Positions 54,603 through 64,000 of a DNA stretch of 64,000 bases are shown here, in pieces. The DNA is from Falsirhodobacter xinxiangensis (GTDB lineage: Bacteria > Pseudomonadota > Alphaproteobacteria > Rhodobacterales > Rhodobacteraceae). Both the position numbers and the translations under genes were made by a program. Position 1 is the stretch's first letter; every line of letters begins with the position of its first letter. The DNA is taken from positions 1 to 64,000 of the forward strand of contig NZ_SMYN01000014.1 of assembly GCF_004959935.1 (NCBI RefSeq). Direction: 5' to 3'. Below the pieces are notes generated by a model. It was not told the DNA's origin, ran no database searches, and saw only the letters and a list, made by a program, of their open reading frames with translations.

Positions 54603-55459
54603 AGCTCTTCAACTTTTCGGCGCAGGGTCAGGTCCGCCTCCTGCAGCAGCCCGAGGCGGAGGAGTTCGGCCATCCGCTCGGGGGGCGGCATATGGGTTTC
54701 GGCATGGAAGGCAAGGATGCCGCTTTCGTCCAGCGAAAGAAGGTGATCGCGCAGGGCGGCGTTTCCCGCATAAGCCCCCCGCGTCAGGCGGAAGTGAAGA
54801 CGGTCCGCCCAGCGGGCCGGGTCCTCGGCATGGAAGTGCAGCAGGGCGAGGCTTTCGCTGAAGTCGATGCCTTCGACCCGCTGGCCATCCCTGAACGCGC
54901 CGTGAATGCGCGGCTCCAGCCCCCGTCCGGTGCGGAAGATCGCCTTGCCGTGCTGATGGCTGACCATGCCCGAGGGGAACAGGTCTGCATGCTGCCCGAA
55001 GGCCAGACGGCGCGCCTTGACGGCGGCGGCGCGGAAATGGCGGGCGGTGAAGATGTCGTCCGGCAGGGCGGGGTCGTGCAGTGCTTCCCACGGGCGGATG
55101 CGGACCATGTCGGCATCGGTCGCAAGGGCACGTCCCACATTGCCGACGATGAATTCGTCCACGTCCAGATGTGCGATCCACGGCAGGGGCGCTTGCCGAT
55201 ACAGGCGCAGGATGTTGCGCGACTGGCGGTTCTGGTGCCGCTCGGGCCGGATGCGCCCCCACCAGCGCGCATCGCAGCGGATCGGAGTGACATCGGGGAT
55301 GCGCGCCAGACGCTCGAAGGCCGGATCTTCGGGATCGTCGAAATGCACCCAGACATGCGCCGCGCCGATGGAAAGGTGATGCGCGACGACGGCCAGCACC
55401 TGTTCGGCAGGGGCGCGGACGGTTGTGCAGACCCCCCAGCGGATTGCCGCATCAGCCAT
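54581..55459 (-). CDS. GT2-like glycosyltransferase
   Basis: 292 aa. N-terminal WGVCTTVRAPAEQVLAVVAHH, the metal-binding AHLDVDEFIV and the later FRTGRGLEPRIHG suggest the Glyco_tranf_2_4 / GT92-like family common in alphaproteobacterial surface glycan loci. No membrane helices. Stands alone with the MOSC gene, so the acceptor cannot be guessed. Confidence 0.75.
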   Translation of the reverse strand: MADAAIRWGVCTTVRAPAEQVLAVVAHHLSIGAAHVWVHFDDPEDPAFERLARIPDVTPIRCDARWWGRIRPERHQNRQSRNILRLYRQAPLPWIAHLDVDEFIVGNVGRALATDADMVRIRPWEALHDPALPDDIFTARHFRAAAVKARRLAFGQHADLFPSGMVSHQHGKAIFRTGRGLEPRIHGAFRDGQRVEGIDFSESLALLHFHAEDPARWADRLHFRLTRGAYAGNAALRDHLLSLDESGILAFHAETHMPPPERMAELLRLGLLQEADLTLRRKVEELCERQTI

Positions 55460-55556
55460 CGTGCAACCCTTGGCTGAAAATCACGGGTGCGGCATCGACT
55501 CGGCTTGATTTTTCCGTTTGACGGACGACAGTTGTAAGGATCGAGAGGAGGCTTCG

Positions 55557-55907
55557 ATGCTGGAATTCCTGCCCCGAGAGGTGCGCGACGGACTTCATGC
55601 GGCCATGGCGCGCGGGCGTCGGCGCAACTCGCGCCTGCATCTGCAACAGGGCGAAACGGTGCTTCCGGTCCTTCGGCTGTGGTCGGATGGCGTTGCGCTG
55701 GACGCCTCGCGCACGGCGCATATGCGCGGGCTGGTCGATCTGTATGACGGGGCGCGGCATCTGGGCCACTGCCTGATCGTCGCCTCGGTGATCGAGGGCG
55801 ACGAGCTGATCTGCGAATTCAAGACCTTTACCGTGGTTCTGGATCATGCGCCCGTCGATTTCGAAAGGGAGGGCGAGGCGCCCTCCATGCTGCTTCCGCG
55901 TTACTGA
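55557..55907 (+). CDS. Conserved hypothetical protein
   Basis: 116 aa, no recognised domain. Basic N-terminus (LPREVRDGLHAAMARGRRRNSR) followed by a beta-rich part. Start at 55557, with GAGAGGAGG just upstream. Its 3' end overlaps the convergent aminotransferase gene by seven bases. The codon usage and ribosome site support a real gene of unknown role. Confidence 0.7.
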   Translation: MLEFLPREVRDGLHAAMARGRRRNSRLHLQQGETVLPVLRLWSDGVALDASRTAHMRGLVDLYDGARHLGHCLIVASVIEGDELICEFKTFTVVLDHAPVDFEREGEAPSMLLPRY

Positions 55908-57073
55908 AGGTCGGAAAAGACATCGCGCAGCCGCGCGCAGGCATCCTCGATCTGCGCGCGGGGGGCGCCGATGTTGAACCGCAGATATGTCTCTCCGCCC
56001 TTGCCGAAGATGTTGCCATAGCTGGTGGCGATCCCCGCCTGCCGTTCGACCCGGTCCAGCATCTGTTGCAGCGTCAGACCCGTGCCCGAGAAATCCACCC
56101 AGGCCAGATAGGTCGCCTCCAGCGGCATCGACACGAGGCCCGGGATCGACGCGATGGTTTCGTCGAACAGGCGGCGGTTGCGATCCAGATAGGCCATCAG
56201 CGCATCCACCCATTCCGCCCCTTCGGGCGTATAGGCGGCGGTCGCCATCGCCACGGCAAAGCTGTTGGGCGAGATGCCCTGCGCCTGAATGCGCGCGCGG
56301 AACTTGCGGCGCAAGTCGGGGTCGGGAACGATGACGTTGCCGATATGGCCGCCCGCGAGGTTGAAGGTCTTGGTCGTGGCCGTCATCATCACCAGACGGT
56401 CCTCGATGTCGGGTGCGGCCAGCGGCATGGCGATATGCGTCGCGCCCGGCAAGACCAGATCGTGATGGATCTCGTCCGAGATCAGGATCAGGTCGTGCCG
56501 TTTGCAGAAATCGGCAACGCCGCGCAGCTCGCTTTGGGTCCAGACCCGCCCGCCCGGATTGTGGGGCGAGCAGAGGATGAAGATCGCCTCGCGCCCCGTC
56601 ATCTGTGCGTCCCAGGCGTCGAAGTCCATCTCGTATCGCCCGCCGTTCAGGGCAAGCTGGCATTCGACCACCTCGCGCCCCGCCGCCTTGGTGATGCGGG
56701 CAAAGGCGTGATAGACGGGCGTGGTCAGCACGACGCCGTCGCCCACTTCGCTGAACGCCTCGATCGCCAACGCGACGCCGTTGACGATGCCATGGGTGGT
56801 GAAGATCGCCTTCGGGTCCACCTCCCATCCGTGGCGGTTCTTCATCCACCAGCAGATCGCGGCCAGATAATCGGCATCGTCGCCGAAATAGCCATAGACG
56901 CCATGCGCGACCATCTCCTCCAGCGCGCGCTGTACGGAGGCCGGGGGCCGGAACTCCATATCGGCGACCCACATGGCAAGCCCTTTGCCCCTTGGCACGT
57001 CAAACAGGGTTTCCATCATGTCCCATTTGTCGCAATGGGTGCCGATGCGGTCGATCCGTTCGTCGAAATTCAT
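55901..57073 (-). CDS. patB: PatB/MalY-type PLP-dependent C-S lyase
   Basis: 390 aa class I/II aminotransferase-fold enzyme. WVADMEFRPP, GYFGDDADYL, the SDEIHHDLV Asp that holds the pyridine ring, and the Schiff-base Lys in TATTKTFNLAG match cystathionine beta-lyases of the PatB/MalY group. Cleaves C-S bonds of cystathionine or cysteine conjugates. Divergent from def, 93 bp apart. Confidence 0.9.
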   Translation of the reverse strand: MNFDERIDRIGTHCDKWDMMETLFDVPRGKGLAMWVADMEFRPPASVQRALEEMVAHGVYGYFGDDADYLAAICWWMKNRHGWEVDPKAIFTTHGIVNGVALAIEAFSEVGDGVVLTTPVYHAFARITKAAGREVVECQLALNGGRYEMDFDAWDAQMTGREAIFILCSPHNPGGRVWTQSELRGVADFCKRHDLILISDEIHHDLVLPGATHIAMPLAAPDIEDRLVMMTATTKTFNLAGGHIGNVIVPDPDLRRKFRARIQAQGISPNSFAVAMATAAYTPEGAEWVDALMAYLDRNRRLFDETIASIPGLVSMPLEATYLAWVDFSGTGLTLQQMLDRVERQAGIATSYGNIFGKGGETYLRFNIGAPRAQIEDACARLRDVFSDLQ

Positions 57074-57166
57074 GGCAGTCTCCGGTGTGTCGCCGGCAGC
57101 CTAGCCGCTTCGCGCAGGGACCGGAAGGCGATTGCGCGGCGCAAGGGCTTGGCTTAAATCGGTTGC

Positions 57167-57691
57167 ATGATACGCCCCATCCTGATCCATCCCGATCCGC
57201 GGCTGAAGAAGCCATGCGCCCCCGTCGATCAGATCACGGACGAGATACGCGAGCTTGGTCGCGACATGCTGGAGACGATGTATCACGCGCCCGGCGTCGG
57301 CCTTGCCGGCCCGCAGATCGGCGTCATGCTGCGGATCATCACCATGGATTGCACCAAGGACCCCGAGGCGGAGCCGCGCCCTATGGTGCTGGTGAACCCC
57401 GAGATCGTCTGGAAATCGGATGATCTGAGCACCTATGAAGAAGGCTGCCTGTCCATCCCCGACCAATATGCCGAGGTGCAGCGCCCCGCTGTCGTGCGCG
57501 TCCGCTGGACCGATCTGGACGGCGCGGTGCAGGAGGAGGAGATGACGGGCCTCTGGGCGACCTGCGTGCAGCACGAGATCGACCATCTGGATGGTAAGCT
57601 GTTCATCGACTATCTGGGCCCGCTGAAGCGGCAGATGATCACGCGCAAGATGGAAAAGCTGAAACGCGAAATCGCGCGCGAGAAGGCATGA
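57167..57691 (+). CDS. def: Peptide deformylase
   Basis: 174 aa. All three catalytic motifs are intact: [20 protein letters not shown] (metal-binding Cys) and QHEIDHLDG (HExxH). Removes the formyl group from nascent proteins. Followed by a degenerate paralogue and by fmt, the enzyme that adds the formyl group. Stop overlaps the next start (ATGA). Confidence 0.96.
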   Translation: MIRPILIHPDPRLKKPCAPVDQITDEIRELGRDMLETMYHAPGVGLAGPQIGVMLRIITMDCTKDPEAEPRPMVLVNPEIVWKSDDLSTYEEGCLSIPDQYAEVQRPAVVRVRWTDLDGAVQEEEMTGLWATCVQHEIDHLDGKLFIDYLGPLKRQMITRKMEKLKREIAREKA

Positions 57692-58179
57692 TCCGGCCTT
57701 TCGTTCCCTTTCCCGACCAGCGGTTGCGGTCCAAGGCCGCCGATGTGGCCGAGATTACCGATGCTGTCCGCGCCATCTGGGCCGACATGGTCGAGACGAT
57801 GGATGCGATGCCGGGATATGGTCTGGCCGGGCCGCAGATCGGCGTCATGCAGCGTCTGGCGGTGGTGGATTGTTCCACCGAACGCGGCAAGGCGATCCTG
57901 CTGGCGAACCCCGAGGTTCTTCACGCCTCGGGCCAGTTCCGCGAGCATGAGGAGGCGAGCCCGAACCTGCCCGGCGTGTCGGCCGTGATCTCGCGCCCGC
58001 GGGCGGTGACGGTCCGGTTCCTGAACGCGGATGGCGTGATGGAAGATCGCGATTTCGTCGGCCTGTGGGCGACCTCGGTTCAGCACCAGATCGACCATCT
58101 GGCGGGCAAGATGTATTTCGATCGCCTGTCGCCGCTGAAGCGCAAGATGCTGATCGCCAAGGCGGGGAAGCGGCGCTGA
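57688..58179 (+). CDS. Peptide deformylase-like protein with altered active site
   Basis: 163 aa paralogue of the preceding gene. Motif 1 is kept ([11 protein letters not shown]). In motif 2 the EGCLS segment is replaced by EEASPNLPG, so the metal-ligand Cys is gone. Motif 3 reads QHQIDHLAG, with Gln in place of the catalytic Glu. It is therefore unlikely to deformylate; it may bind nascent chains or ribosomes, or regulate the active copy. The ORF is otherwise well kept and translationally coupled on both sides. Confidence 0.85.
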   Translation: MIRPFVPFPDQRLRSKAADVAEITDAVRAIWADMVETMDAMPGYGLAGPQIGVMQRLAVVDCSTERGKAILLANPEVLHASGQFREHEEASPNLPGVSAVISRPRAVTVRFLNADGVMEDRDFVGLWATSVQHQIDHLAGKMYFDRLSPLKRKMLIAKAGKRR

Positions 58180-59069
58180 TGCGGGTGGTGTTCATGGGCA
58201 CGCCCGACTTCTCGGTGCCGGTGTTGAATGCGCTGGCGGCAGAGCACGAGGTCGTCTGCGCCTATTCTCAGCCGCCACGTCCTGCGGGGCGGGGCAAGAA
58301 GGACCGCCCTTCGCCCGTGCAGGCGCGGGCCGAGGCCTTGGGCATTCCCGTGCGTCATCCGGTCAGCCTGAAGGGCGGCGAAGCGCAGGCGGAGTTCGCC
58401 GCCTTGGGCGCGGATGTGGCGGTGGTGGTGGCCTATGGCCTGATTCTGCCGCAGGCGGTGCTGGACGCGCCGCGTCTAGGCTGTCTGAACATCCATGCGT
58501 CCTTGCTGCCGCGCTGGCGCGGGGCTGCGCCGATTCACCGCGCGATCCTGTCGGGCGATGCGGACACCGGCATCTGCATTATGCAGATGGAGGCGGGGCT
58601 GGACACCGGACCCGTTCGTTTGGCGCGTGCGACGGCGATCGGGGCGGAGGAAACCACCGGCGAATTGCACGACCGTTTGTCCACGATGGGTGCCGCGATG
58701 ATCCTTGAGGCTCTGGCGACGATGCCGCCTCCGTTGACGCAGCCGGAAGATGGCGTGACCTATGCCGCCAAGATCGACAAGGCCGAGGCGCGGATCGACT
58801 GGACGCAGCCGGCCGAGGTGGTGGACCGCCAGATCCGCGGCCTGTCGCCCTTTCCCGGCGCGTGGTGCATGGCGGGAGGGGAGCGGTTGAAACTTCTGGG
58901 CAGCCGGGTCGTCTCGGGCCATGGCGCATCGGGACAGGTGCTGGACGGGTTGACCATCGCTTGTGGCACCGGCGCGGTCGAAGTCACGCTGGCTCAGCGC
59001 GAGGGCAAGCGCCCGATGCCGCCCGAGGAACTGCTGCGTGGCATCGTGCTGCCCGAACGGCTGGGCTGA
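58179..59069 (+). CDS. fmt: Methionyl-tRNA formyltransferase
   Basis: 296 aa. Formylates initiator Met-tRNA with 10-formyl-THF. The catalytic core N-I-H...D is in [22 protein letters not shown] and [11 protein letters not shown]-terminal OB-like domain binds the tRNA. ATG at 58179 overlaps the upstream stop by one base (TGATG). Stops three bases before the convergent hypothetical gene. Confidence 0.96.
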   Translation: MRVVFMGTPDFSVPVLNALAAEHEVVCAYSQPPRPAGRGKKDRPSPVQARAEALGIPVRHPVSLKGGEAQAEFAALGADVAVVVAYGLILPQAVLDAPRLGCLNIHASLLPRWRGAAPIHRAILSGDADTGICIMQMEAGLDTGPVRLARATAIGAEETTGELHDRLSTMGAAMILEALATMPPPLTQPEDGVTYAAKIDKAEARIDWTQPAEVVDRQIRGLSPFPGAWCMAGGERLKLLGSRVVSGHGASGQVLDGLTIACGTGAVEVTLAQREGKRPMPPEELLRGIVLPERLG

Positions 59070-59071
59070 CC

Positions 59072-59344
59072 TCAGGCGTAATCGGCCAAGTCGATGTCAG
59101 GATAGGAACCATCCGCACAGAGGAAGGCGTGGACGGCACGAAGATAGCGGTAAAGCGCCTCGTCATCCTCCAGTTCGATAGCCGTATATTTATCGTAATC
59201 CTCTGCCGTCACGGTGCGGTTTTCGATCACATGGTCGAAGTTCCGACGGAATCGTTCGGACCACTCGCAGGGATGCGAGGCCAAGACCTTCAACTTCCTC
59301 GGATCGCTACAGTTCGCGTGATCGTAGGGGCTCATGACGTCCAT
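59072..59344 (-). CDS. Conserved hypothetical protein
   Basis: 90 aa, acidic, no recognised domain. Contains CEWSERFRRNFDHVIENRTV and an aromatic C-terminus (SYPDIDLADYA). I chose ATG 59344 (GAGG six bases upstream); a second ATG three codons later is possible. It follows rnhA on the same strand after 22 bp and may be co-transcribed. Confidence 0.6.
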   Translation of the reverse strand: MDVMSPYDHANCSDPRKLKVLASHPCEWSERFRRNFDHVIENRTVTAEDYDKYTAIELEDDEALYRYLRAVHAFLCADGSYPDIDLADYA

Positions 59345-59366
59345 GAACGCCTCGGTCGGCGAAAGC

Positions 59367-59828
59367 TCAGGCGCGGGCTTTCTTGAACGGGGCCATACCT
59401 TCGCGAGCCAGCTCGTCCGCACGTTCGTTCTCCGCATGTCCGGCATGGCCCTTGATCCAGCGCCATTCGACCTTGTGGCGCTGCTGCGCGGTGTCGAGGC
59501 GTTCCCACAGGTCGGCGTTCTTCACGGGCTTGCGGTCGGCGGTCTTCCAGCCGTTGCGTTTCCAGCCGTGAATCCAGCCAGTGACGCCGTTCTTCACATA
59601 GGCGCTGTCGGTGACAACGATGATGGTGCTTTCGCGCGTCAGCGCCTCAAGCGCGGAAATCGCGGCCATCAGCTCCATGCGGTTGTTGGTGGTCAGCGCC
59701 TCTCCGCCGTTCAGCGTGCGCTCCTTGAGGATGGCGTCACCCTCTTTCGCCAGCATCAGAACGCCCCAGCCACCCGGGCCGGGGTTTCCGCTGCAAGCAC
59801 CGTCGGTATAGGCGTAAAGCTCTGGCAT
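59367..59828 (-). CDS. rnhA: Ribonuclease HI
   Basis: 153 aa. Degrades RNA in RNA-DNA hybrids. The acidic catalytic residues are in [34 protein letters not shown] and ERADELARE (D-E-D-D). The basic [12 protein letters not shown] substrate-binding segment is present. Start ATG 59828. Confidence 0.96.
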   Translation of the reverse strand: MPELYAYTDGACSGNPGPGGWGVLMLAKEGDAILKERTLNGGEALTTNNRMELMAAISALEALTRESTIIVVTDSAYVKNGVTGWIHGWKRNGWKTADRKPVKNADLWERLDTAQQRHKVEWRWIKGHAGHAENERADELAREGMAPFKKARA

Positions 59829-59867
59829 GGCAGCGGGCTATCCCATGCGGGGCGCCCGCGCAAGCTG

Positions 59868-59966
59868 TCAGCGGCGGCGCGCGGCCACGCGGACCTTGGC
59901 CGGTTCGGGGCGGAAAGACAGCGCCAGAACGGCAAGAACGGTGATCGTGGCAGTCAGCAGCAGCAT
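59868..59966 (-). CDS. Small single-helix membrane protein
   Basis: 32 aa: a hydrophobic helix (MLLLTATITVLAVLALSF) followed by a basic tail (RPEPAKVRVAARRR). GGAGGT lies seven bases upstream of the ATG, one of the best ribosome sites in the window. Located between ispH and rnhA, same strand, with no other gene there. Function unknown. Confidence 0.5.
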   Translation of the reverse strand: MLLLTATITVLAVLALSFRPEPAKVRVAARRR

Positions 59967-60027
59967 GGTCGGCACCTCCGTAGAAAGCTCAGCGTTTCAC
60001 CGAGTCGCGAAGATGTCAAACCCTGTC

Positions 60028-60978
60028 TTACGGTGCCTCGCGCAGCACTCGCGGAACTTTGAACTCAACGCGCTCTTTCGCGGTTTCGACAAGCTCCACC
60101 GTGGTGTCCCAGCGGGCCCGGAAGGCGTCGATCACCTCGTTCACCAGCACTTCGGGGGCCGAGGCGCCAGCGGTGATGCCGACGCTGCGAATCCCCTCCA
60201 GCGCGCGCCAGTCGATGTCGGTGGCGCGCTGGACCAGCTGAGCATAGGCGCAACCGGCAGAGCGGCCAACCTCGACCAGCCGTTTGGAGTTCGACGAGTT
60301 GGGCGCGCCGATCACCAGAAGCGCGTCGATCTTGCCTGCGATGGCCTTGACCGACATCTGCCGGTTGGTGGTGGCATAGCAGATGTCTTCCTTGTGCGGC
60401 CCGACGATGGCCGGAAAACGGGCGCGCAGCGCCTCGACGATGCCGATGGTGTCATCGACCGACAGGGTGGTCTGGGTGATATAGGCCAGCCGTTCGGGGT
60501 CGCGCACGTCCAGCCCGGCCACATCATCGGCGGTTTCGACCAGCAGCACCTCGCCTTCGGGTAATTGTCCCATGGTGCCGATGGTTTCGGGATGGCCCGC
60601 ATGGCCGATCATCACCATCTGGAGGCCGTCTTCGTGATGGCGTTCCGCCTCGATATGGACCTTGGACACCAGCGGGCAGGTGGCATCGACGAAGACCATC
60701 TCGCGCCGCGCCGCCTCGGCCGGGACGGCTTTGGGCACTCCATGCGCGGAAAAGATCACCGGGCGGTCGCCTGGAACCTCGTCCAGTTCCTCGACGAAGA
60801 TCGCGCCCTGGTCACGCAGCCCGTCCACGACGTATTTGTTATGCACGATCTCGTGCCGGACATAGACCGGCGCGCCCCATTTGCGGATCGCCATTTCGAC
60901 GATCTTGATGGCCCGGTCCACGCCCGCGCAGAATCCGCGCGGGGCGGCAAGGTAAAGGGTCAGCGGGGGCAGGGACAT
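60028..60978 (-). CDS. ispH: 4-hydroxy-3-methylbut-2-enyl diphosphate reductase
   Basis: 316 aa iron-sulfur enzyme of the last step of the MEP isoprenoid pathway. The three cluster cysteines are in [24 protein letters not shown] and [11 protein letters not shown]. Also visible are HEIVHN and [12 protein letters not shown] 60978 is preferred over a TTG five codons upstream. Confidence 0.95.
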   Translation of the reverse strand: MSLPPLTLYLAAPRGFCAGVDRAIKIVEMAIRKWGAPVYVRHEIVHNKYVVDGLRDQGAIFVEELDEVPGDRPVIFSAHGVPKAVPAEAARREMVFVDATCPLVSKVHIEAERHHEDGLQMVMIGHAGHPETIGTMGQLPEGEVLLVETADDVAGLDVRDPERLAYITQTTLSVDDTIGIVEALRARFPAIVGPHKEDICYATTNRQMSVKAIAGKIDALLVIGAPNSSNSKRLVEVGRSAGCAYAQLVQRATDIDWRALEGIRSVGITAGASAPEVLVNEVIDAFRARWDTTVELVETAKERVEFKVPRVLREAP

Positions 60979-61030
60979 CGGTGCGGCCTTCAATGTTGCG
61001 CCCCAGAGGTAAGGTCTGCGCCCGCTCAGG

Positions 61031-61603
61031 TCAACGAACGTCCTCGACAGGTTCTTCGCGGTCCACTCTCGGCTCGCGCGGGGGGCGGCCGATCACGTCA
61101 CGAAGCTCGTCCAGTTCGATGAAGTTGTCGGCCTGACGGCGCAGCTCGTCCGCGATCATCGGCGGCTGGCTGCGGATGGTCGAGACGATGGACACGCGCA
61201 CGCCCTGACGCTGAAGGCTTTCGACCAGCGGCCGGAAATCCCCATCGCCCGAGAAGATGACGATGTGATCCACGCGCGGCGCAAGCTCCATCGCGTCCAC
61301 CGTCAATTCGATGTCCATGTTGCCCTTGACCTTACGGCGGCCCTGGCTGTCGGTGTATTCCTTGGCCGGTTTGGTGACCATGGTGAAGCCGTTGTAATGC
61401 AGCCAGTCCACCAGCGGGCGGATCGGGGAATATTCCTCGTTCTCCAGCAGGGCGGTGTAATAGAAGGCGCGGAGCAGTTTGCCCCGCCGCATGAATTCCT
61501 GCCGCAGCAGCTTGTAGTCGATGTCGAAGCCCAGCGCCTTCGCGGCGGCATAGAGGTTCGATCCATCTATGAACAGCGCAAGCCGTTCGTCCTTGTAGAA
61601 CAT
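61031..61603 (-). CDS. NYN/LabA-like domain protein
   Basis: 190 aa DUF88-type PIN-like nuclease fold. Acidic residues in [23 protein letters not shown] and [14 protein letters not shown] form the presumed metal site. The C-terminus is charged and disordered ([13 protein letters not shown]). Family members are thought to be RNases or tRNA/rRNA-processing enzymes; the substrate is unknown. Divergent from folK, with 130 bp between. Confidence 0.88.
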   Translation of the reverse strand: MFYKDERLALFIDGSNLYAAAKALGFDIDYKLLRQEFMRRGKLLRAFYYTALLENEEYSPIRPLVDWLHYNGFTMVTKPAKEYTDSQGRRKVKGNMDIELTVDAMELAPRVDHIVIFSGDGDFRPLVESLQRQGVRVSIVSTIRSQPPMIADELRRQADNFIELDELRDVIGRPPREPRVDREEPVEDVR

Positions 61604-61733
61604 AGTTCGTGTCCCCTATGCACTGTTCCGAAAAAACCCGTCCACTCGTAATCCGTCTTGCGACAACAATGGGATGGGACCACGTCGCTAAATAACCGTA
61701 GCGCCCTGCTACACAACATGACGAGGGGTCGCC

Positions 61734-62306
61734 ATGGAAGAAAGAAACGAGGCATTGGTGGCCGTCGGCGGGAATCAGCCGTTCGGAGGGCTGGATCTTG
61801 CGGGGACGATCCGGGCCGCGATGGCGGCGGTCGCGCGTCCGGGTATCGGCATGGTTAACAAAAGCTCACTATATTCAACGCCTTGCTTCCCAGCCGGGGC
61901 GGGGCCGGACTATGTGAACGCGGCGTTTTCGCTGCAGTTGGACGGCGGTATCGGGCCTGCCGATCTTCTGGCGATCCTGCACAGGATTGAGGCAGATTTC
62001 GGCAGGGAGCGGCAGGCGCGATGGGGTGCAAGGTCCGTCGATCTCGATCTTCTCGCGTTCGGGGGTAGTGTGCTTCCGGACGTTGCAACCTGGGATCAAT
62101 GGCGCGGCCTTCCGCCGACCCGGCAAGCCGTCGAAGCGCCGAATCAGCTGATCCTGCCGCACCCGCGCCTTCAGGACCGTGCCTTCGTGCTGGTCCCGCT
62201 TGCCGAGGTCGCTCCGGATTGGGTGCATCCAGCTCTGAAGAAAAGCGTTTCCGCGATGCTGGCCGATCTGCCGCAGGCGGATCGCGACGCGGTGCGCCGG
62301 CTGTAG
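61734..62306 (+). CDS. folK: 6-hydroxymethyl-7,8-dihydropterin pyrophosphokinase
   Basis: 190 aa. HPPK of folate synthesis. VAVGGNQPFG replaces the usual LGSN start, but the catalytic GARSVDLDLLAFG (two Mg-binding Asp) and LPHPRLQDRAFVLVPLAEV are intact. It is longer than E. coli FolK because of an insert around residues 105-130. Located upstream of rpoZ. Confidence 0.92.
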   Translation: MEERNEALVAVGGNQPFGGLDLAGTIRAAMAAVARPGIGMVNKSSLYSTPCFPAGAGPDYVNAAFSLQLDGGIGPADLLAILHRIEADFGRERQARWGARSVDLDLLAFGGSVLPDVATWDQWRGLPPTRQAVEAPNQLILPHPRLQDRAFVLVPLAEVAPDWVHPALKKSVSAMLADLPQADRDAVRRL

Positions 62307-62392
62307 GGCCGGGGAATCCGCACTTGTCAACATCTACCGCAAGGCTTAAATAGGCAGTTCCACGCCCCCGCCCGACACAGATGGAGAGACCG

Positions 62393-62749
62393 ATGGCCCG
62401 CGTAACGGTCGAAGATTGCGTTGACAAGGTTCCGAACCGGTTCGAACTGGTGATGCTTGCCGCCCATCGTGCGCGCGAGATCCAGTCGGGTGCCGCACTG
62501 ACGATCGACCGCGACAACGACAAGAACCCCGTCGTGTCCCTGCGCGAAATCGCCGAGGAAACCCAAAGCGCCGATCACCTGCGCGAGCGGATGATCGAAA
62601 GCCACCAGACCCAGATCGAGGTGGACGAGCCGGAAGAAGACGAAATGGCGCTGCTGATGGGCAATGGCGAAGTCGATCGCCCGATGCAGGACGACATGTC
62701 GGAAGAAAAACTGCTGCGCGCCCTGATGGAAGCGCAAGGCCAGAACTGA
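62393..62749 (+). CDS. rpoZ: RNA polymerase omega subunit
   Basis: 118 aa. [20 protein letters not shown] and [11 protein letters not shown] are canonical omega motifs; the acidic tail ([10 protein letters not shown]) is typical of alphaproteobacteria. Start at 62393, with GGAGA a few bases upstream. The relA/spoT gene follows after 25 bp, as in many proteobacteria. Confidence 0.96.
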   Translation: MARVTVEDCVDKVPNRFELVMLAAHRAREIQSGAALTIDRDNDKNPVVSLREIAEETQSADHLRERMIESHQTQIEVDEPEEDEMALLMGNGEVDRPMQDDMSEEKLLRALMEAQGQN

Positions 62750-62774
62750 TCCTGTTCAGGAAAGCGGCGGGGGA

Positions 62775-64000
62775 ATGATCGATCTCGAAGACCTGATCGC
62801 CCTCGTCCGCAATTACAATCCCAAGACGAATGCCGATCTGATCCGCCGGGCCTATGCCTACGGCATGAAGATGCATGACGGGCAGTTCCGTCAGTCGGGC
62901 GAGCCGTATTTCACCCATCCCGTCGCCGTCGCCGCCATTCTGACCGAACAGCGGCTAGACGATGCGACCATCGTGACCGCGCTGCTGCACGACACGATCG
63001 AAGACACCAAATCCACCTATGCCGAGATCGAACGCCTGTTCGGCGTGAACATCGCCGAGCTGGTGGATGGCGTCACCAAGCTGACGAACCTCGAATTGTC
63101 GTCCGCCCAGTCCAAACAGGCCGACAACTTCCGCAAGCTGTTCATGGCGATGTCCAAGGACTTGCGGGTGATCCTGGTCAAGCTGGCCGACCGTCTGCAC
63201 AACATGCGCACGATCAAGTCGATGCGCCCGGAAAAGCAGGCGCAGAAGGCGCGCGAGACGATGGAGATTTTCGCGCCTCTGGCCGGGCGCATGGGTATGC
63301 AGTGGATGCGCGAGGAGCTGGAGGATCTGGCCTTCCGCGTCCTGAATCCCGAGGCGCGCAATTCCATCATCCGCCGTTTCATCACGCTTCAGCGCGAAAC
63401 CGGCGATGTGGTCCACCGCATCACCAACGACATCCGTTCGGAACTGGACAAGGCCGAGATCGACGCCGACGTCTATGGCCGCGCGAAGAAGCCCTACAGC
63501 ATCTGGCGCAAGATGCAGGAGAAGGATCTGGCCTTCTCGCGCCTGTCCGACATCTATGGCTTCCGCGTGATCTGCGAACACGAGGCGGATTGCTACCGCA
63601 TCCTTGGGGTGATCCATCACCGCTGGCGTGCCGTGCCGGGGCGGTTCAAGGACTACATCAGCCAACCGAAATCGAACGGCTATCGATCGATCCACACCAC
63701 GGTGTCGGGCCGCGACGGCAAACGGGTGGAGGTGCAGGTCCGCACGCGCCAGATGCACGAGGTGAACGAGGCCGGGGTTGCCGCCCATTGGGCATATCGT
63801 GAGGGTGTGCGCACCAAGAACCCCTTCGCCGTCGATCCGGCCAAATGGATCGCGTCCCTGACCGAACGGCTGGACGAGGACGACCACGACGCCTTCATGG
63901 AGAACGTGAAGCTGGAGATGTACACCGATCAGGTGTTCTGCTTCACCCCCAAGGGCGACGTGATCCAGTTGCCGAAAGGCGCAACGCCGCTTGATTTCGC
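62775..64000 (+). CDS. Bifunctional (p)ppGpp synthetase/hydrolase, 5' part
   Basis: RelA/SpoT homologue that begins MIDLEDLIALVRNYNP at ATG 62775 and is cut off by the window edge after about 408 residues. The HD hydrolase domain is intact (THPVAVAAIL, LLHDTIEDT, LVKLADRLHNMRT). The synthetase domain (YGRAKKPYSIWRKM, FRVICE, SNGYRSIHTTV) and the start of the TGS domain (VFCFTPKGDVIQLP) follow. Makes and degrades the alarmone in the cytoplasm. Confidence 0.95.
   Translation, partial: MIDLEDLIALVRNYNPKTNADLIRRAYAYGMKMHDGQFRQSGEPYFTHPVAVAAILTEQRLDDATIVTALLHDTIEDTKSTYAEIERLFGVNIAELVDGVTKLTNLELSSAQSKQADNFRKLFMAMSKDLRVILVKLADRLHNMRTIKSMRPEKQAQKARETMEIFAPLAGRMGMQWMREELEDLAFRVLNPEARNSIIRRFITLQRETGDVVHRITNDIRSELDKAEIDADVYGRAKKPYSIWRKMQEKDLAFSRLSDIYGFRVICEHEADCYRILGVIHHRWRAVPGRFKDYISQPKSNGYRSIHTTVSGRDGKRVEVQVRTRQMHEVNEAGVAAHWAYREGVRTKNPFAVDPAKWIASLTERLDEDDHDAFMENVKLEMYTDQVFCFTPKGDVIQLPKGATPLDF

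Overview
The window looks like a chromosomal segment of a GC-rich alphaproteobacterium of the Rhodobacter/Paracoccus group (Rhodobacterales). The evidence is the GC-rich codon use, a Rhodobacter-type 16-stranded porin, the tandem def-def-fmt block, the soluble FdsGBA formate dehydrogenase, and the folK / rpoZ / relA-spoT order at the right end. Genes are dense and often coupled by ATGA overlaps. One tRNA (Pro, CGG) is present. No CRISPR array, prophage or intact insertion sequence was seen.

Left part (1-10.7 kb): a minus-strand two-component system (histidine kinase, OmpR-type regulator) is divergent from a tightly coupled plus-strand operon of three glycosyltransferases, an ABC exporter and a protein with two kinase-like (APH/choline-kinase fold) domains, followed by a porin. 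This resembles a small glycoconjugate synthesis and export locus of unknown product.

11.4-23.6 kb: an IclR regulator is divergent from a long catabolic operon: MlrC-like metallopeptidase, dipeptide-type ABC importer (binding protein, two permeases, fused double ATPase), two M20 amidohydrolases/peptidases and a penicillin-acylase-family hydrolase without a visible export signal. The genes fit uptake of an N-acylated or peptide-like compound and its stepwise cleavage in the cytoplasm. A CGATA-type dyad cluster lies between the two units.

23.6-26.9 kb is a scrapyard: remnants of IS5- and IS3-family transposases, a decayed polar amino acid ABC importer (one permease still open), an MFS transporter fragment and a probable polysaccharide deacetylase fragment.

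26.9-34.3 kb holds an assimilatory nitrate operon on the minus strand (cobA, nitrate/nitrite MFS transporter, nirB, nirD, nasA). A textbook intrinsic terminator sits inside its leader, which suggests antitermination control. Then come tRNA-Pro and leuB. 36.4-43.2 kb is a formate dehydrogenase operon (fdsG-fdsB-fdsA-fdhD-fdsD) with a LysR regulator upstream and an ATAG-N7-CTAT dyad between them.

43.3-64 kb is mainly housekeeping: S49 peptidase, pteridine-reductase-like SDR, uvrC-pgsA-moaD-moaE, a P1 peptidase with LrgB/CidA-type membrane proteins, smc, a MOSC protein, a GT2-like glycosyltransferase, a PatB-type C-S lyase, def, a catalytically altered def paralogue, fmt, rnhA, ispH, a NYN-domain protein, folK, rpoZ and the start of a relA/spoT gene that runs off the window.
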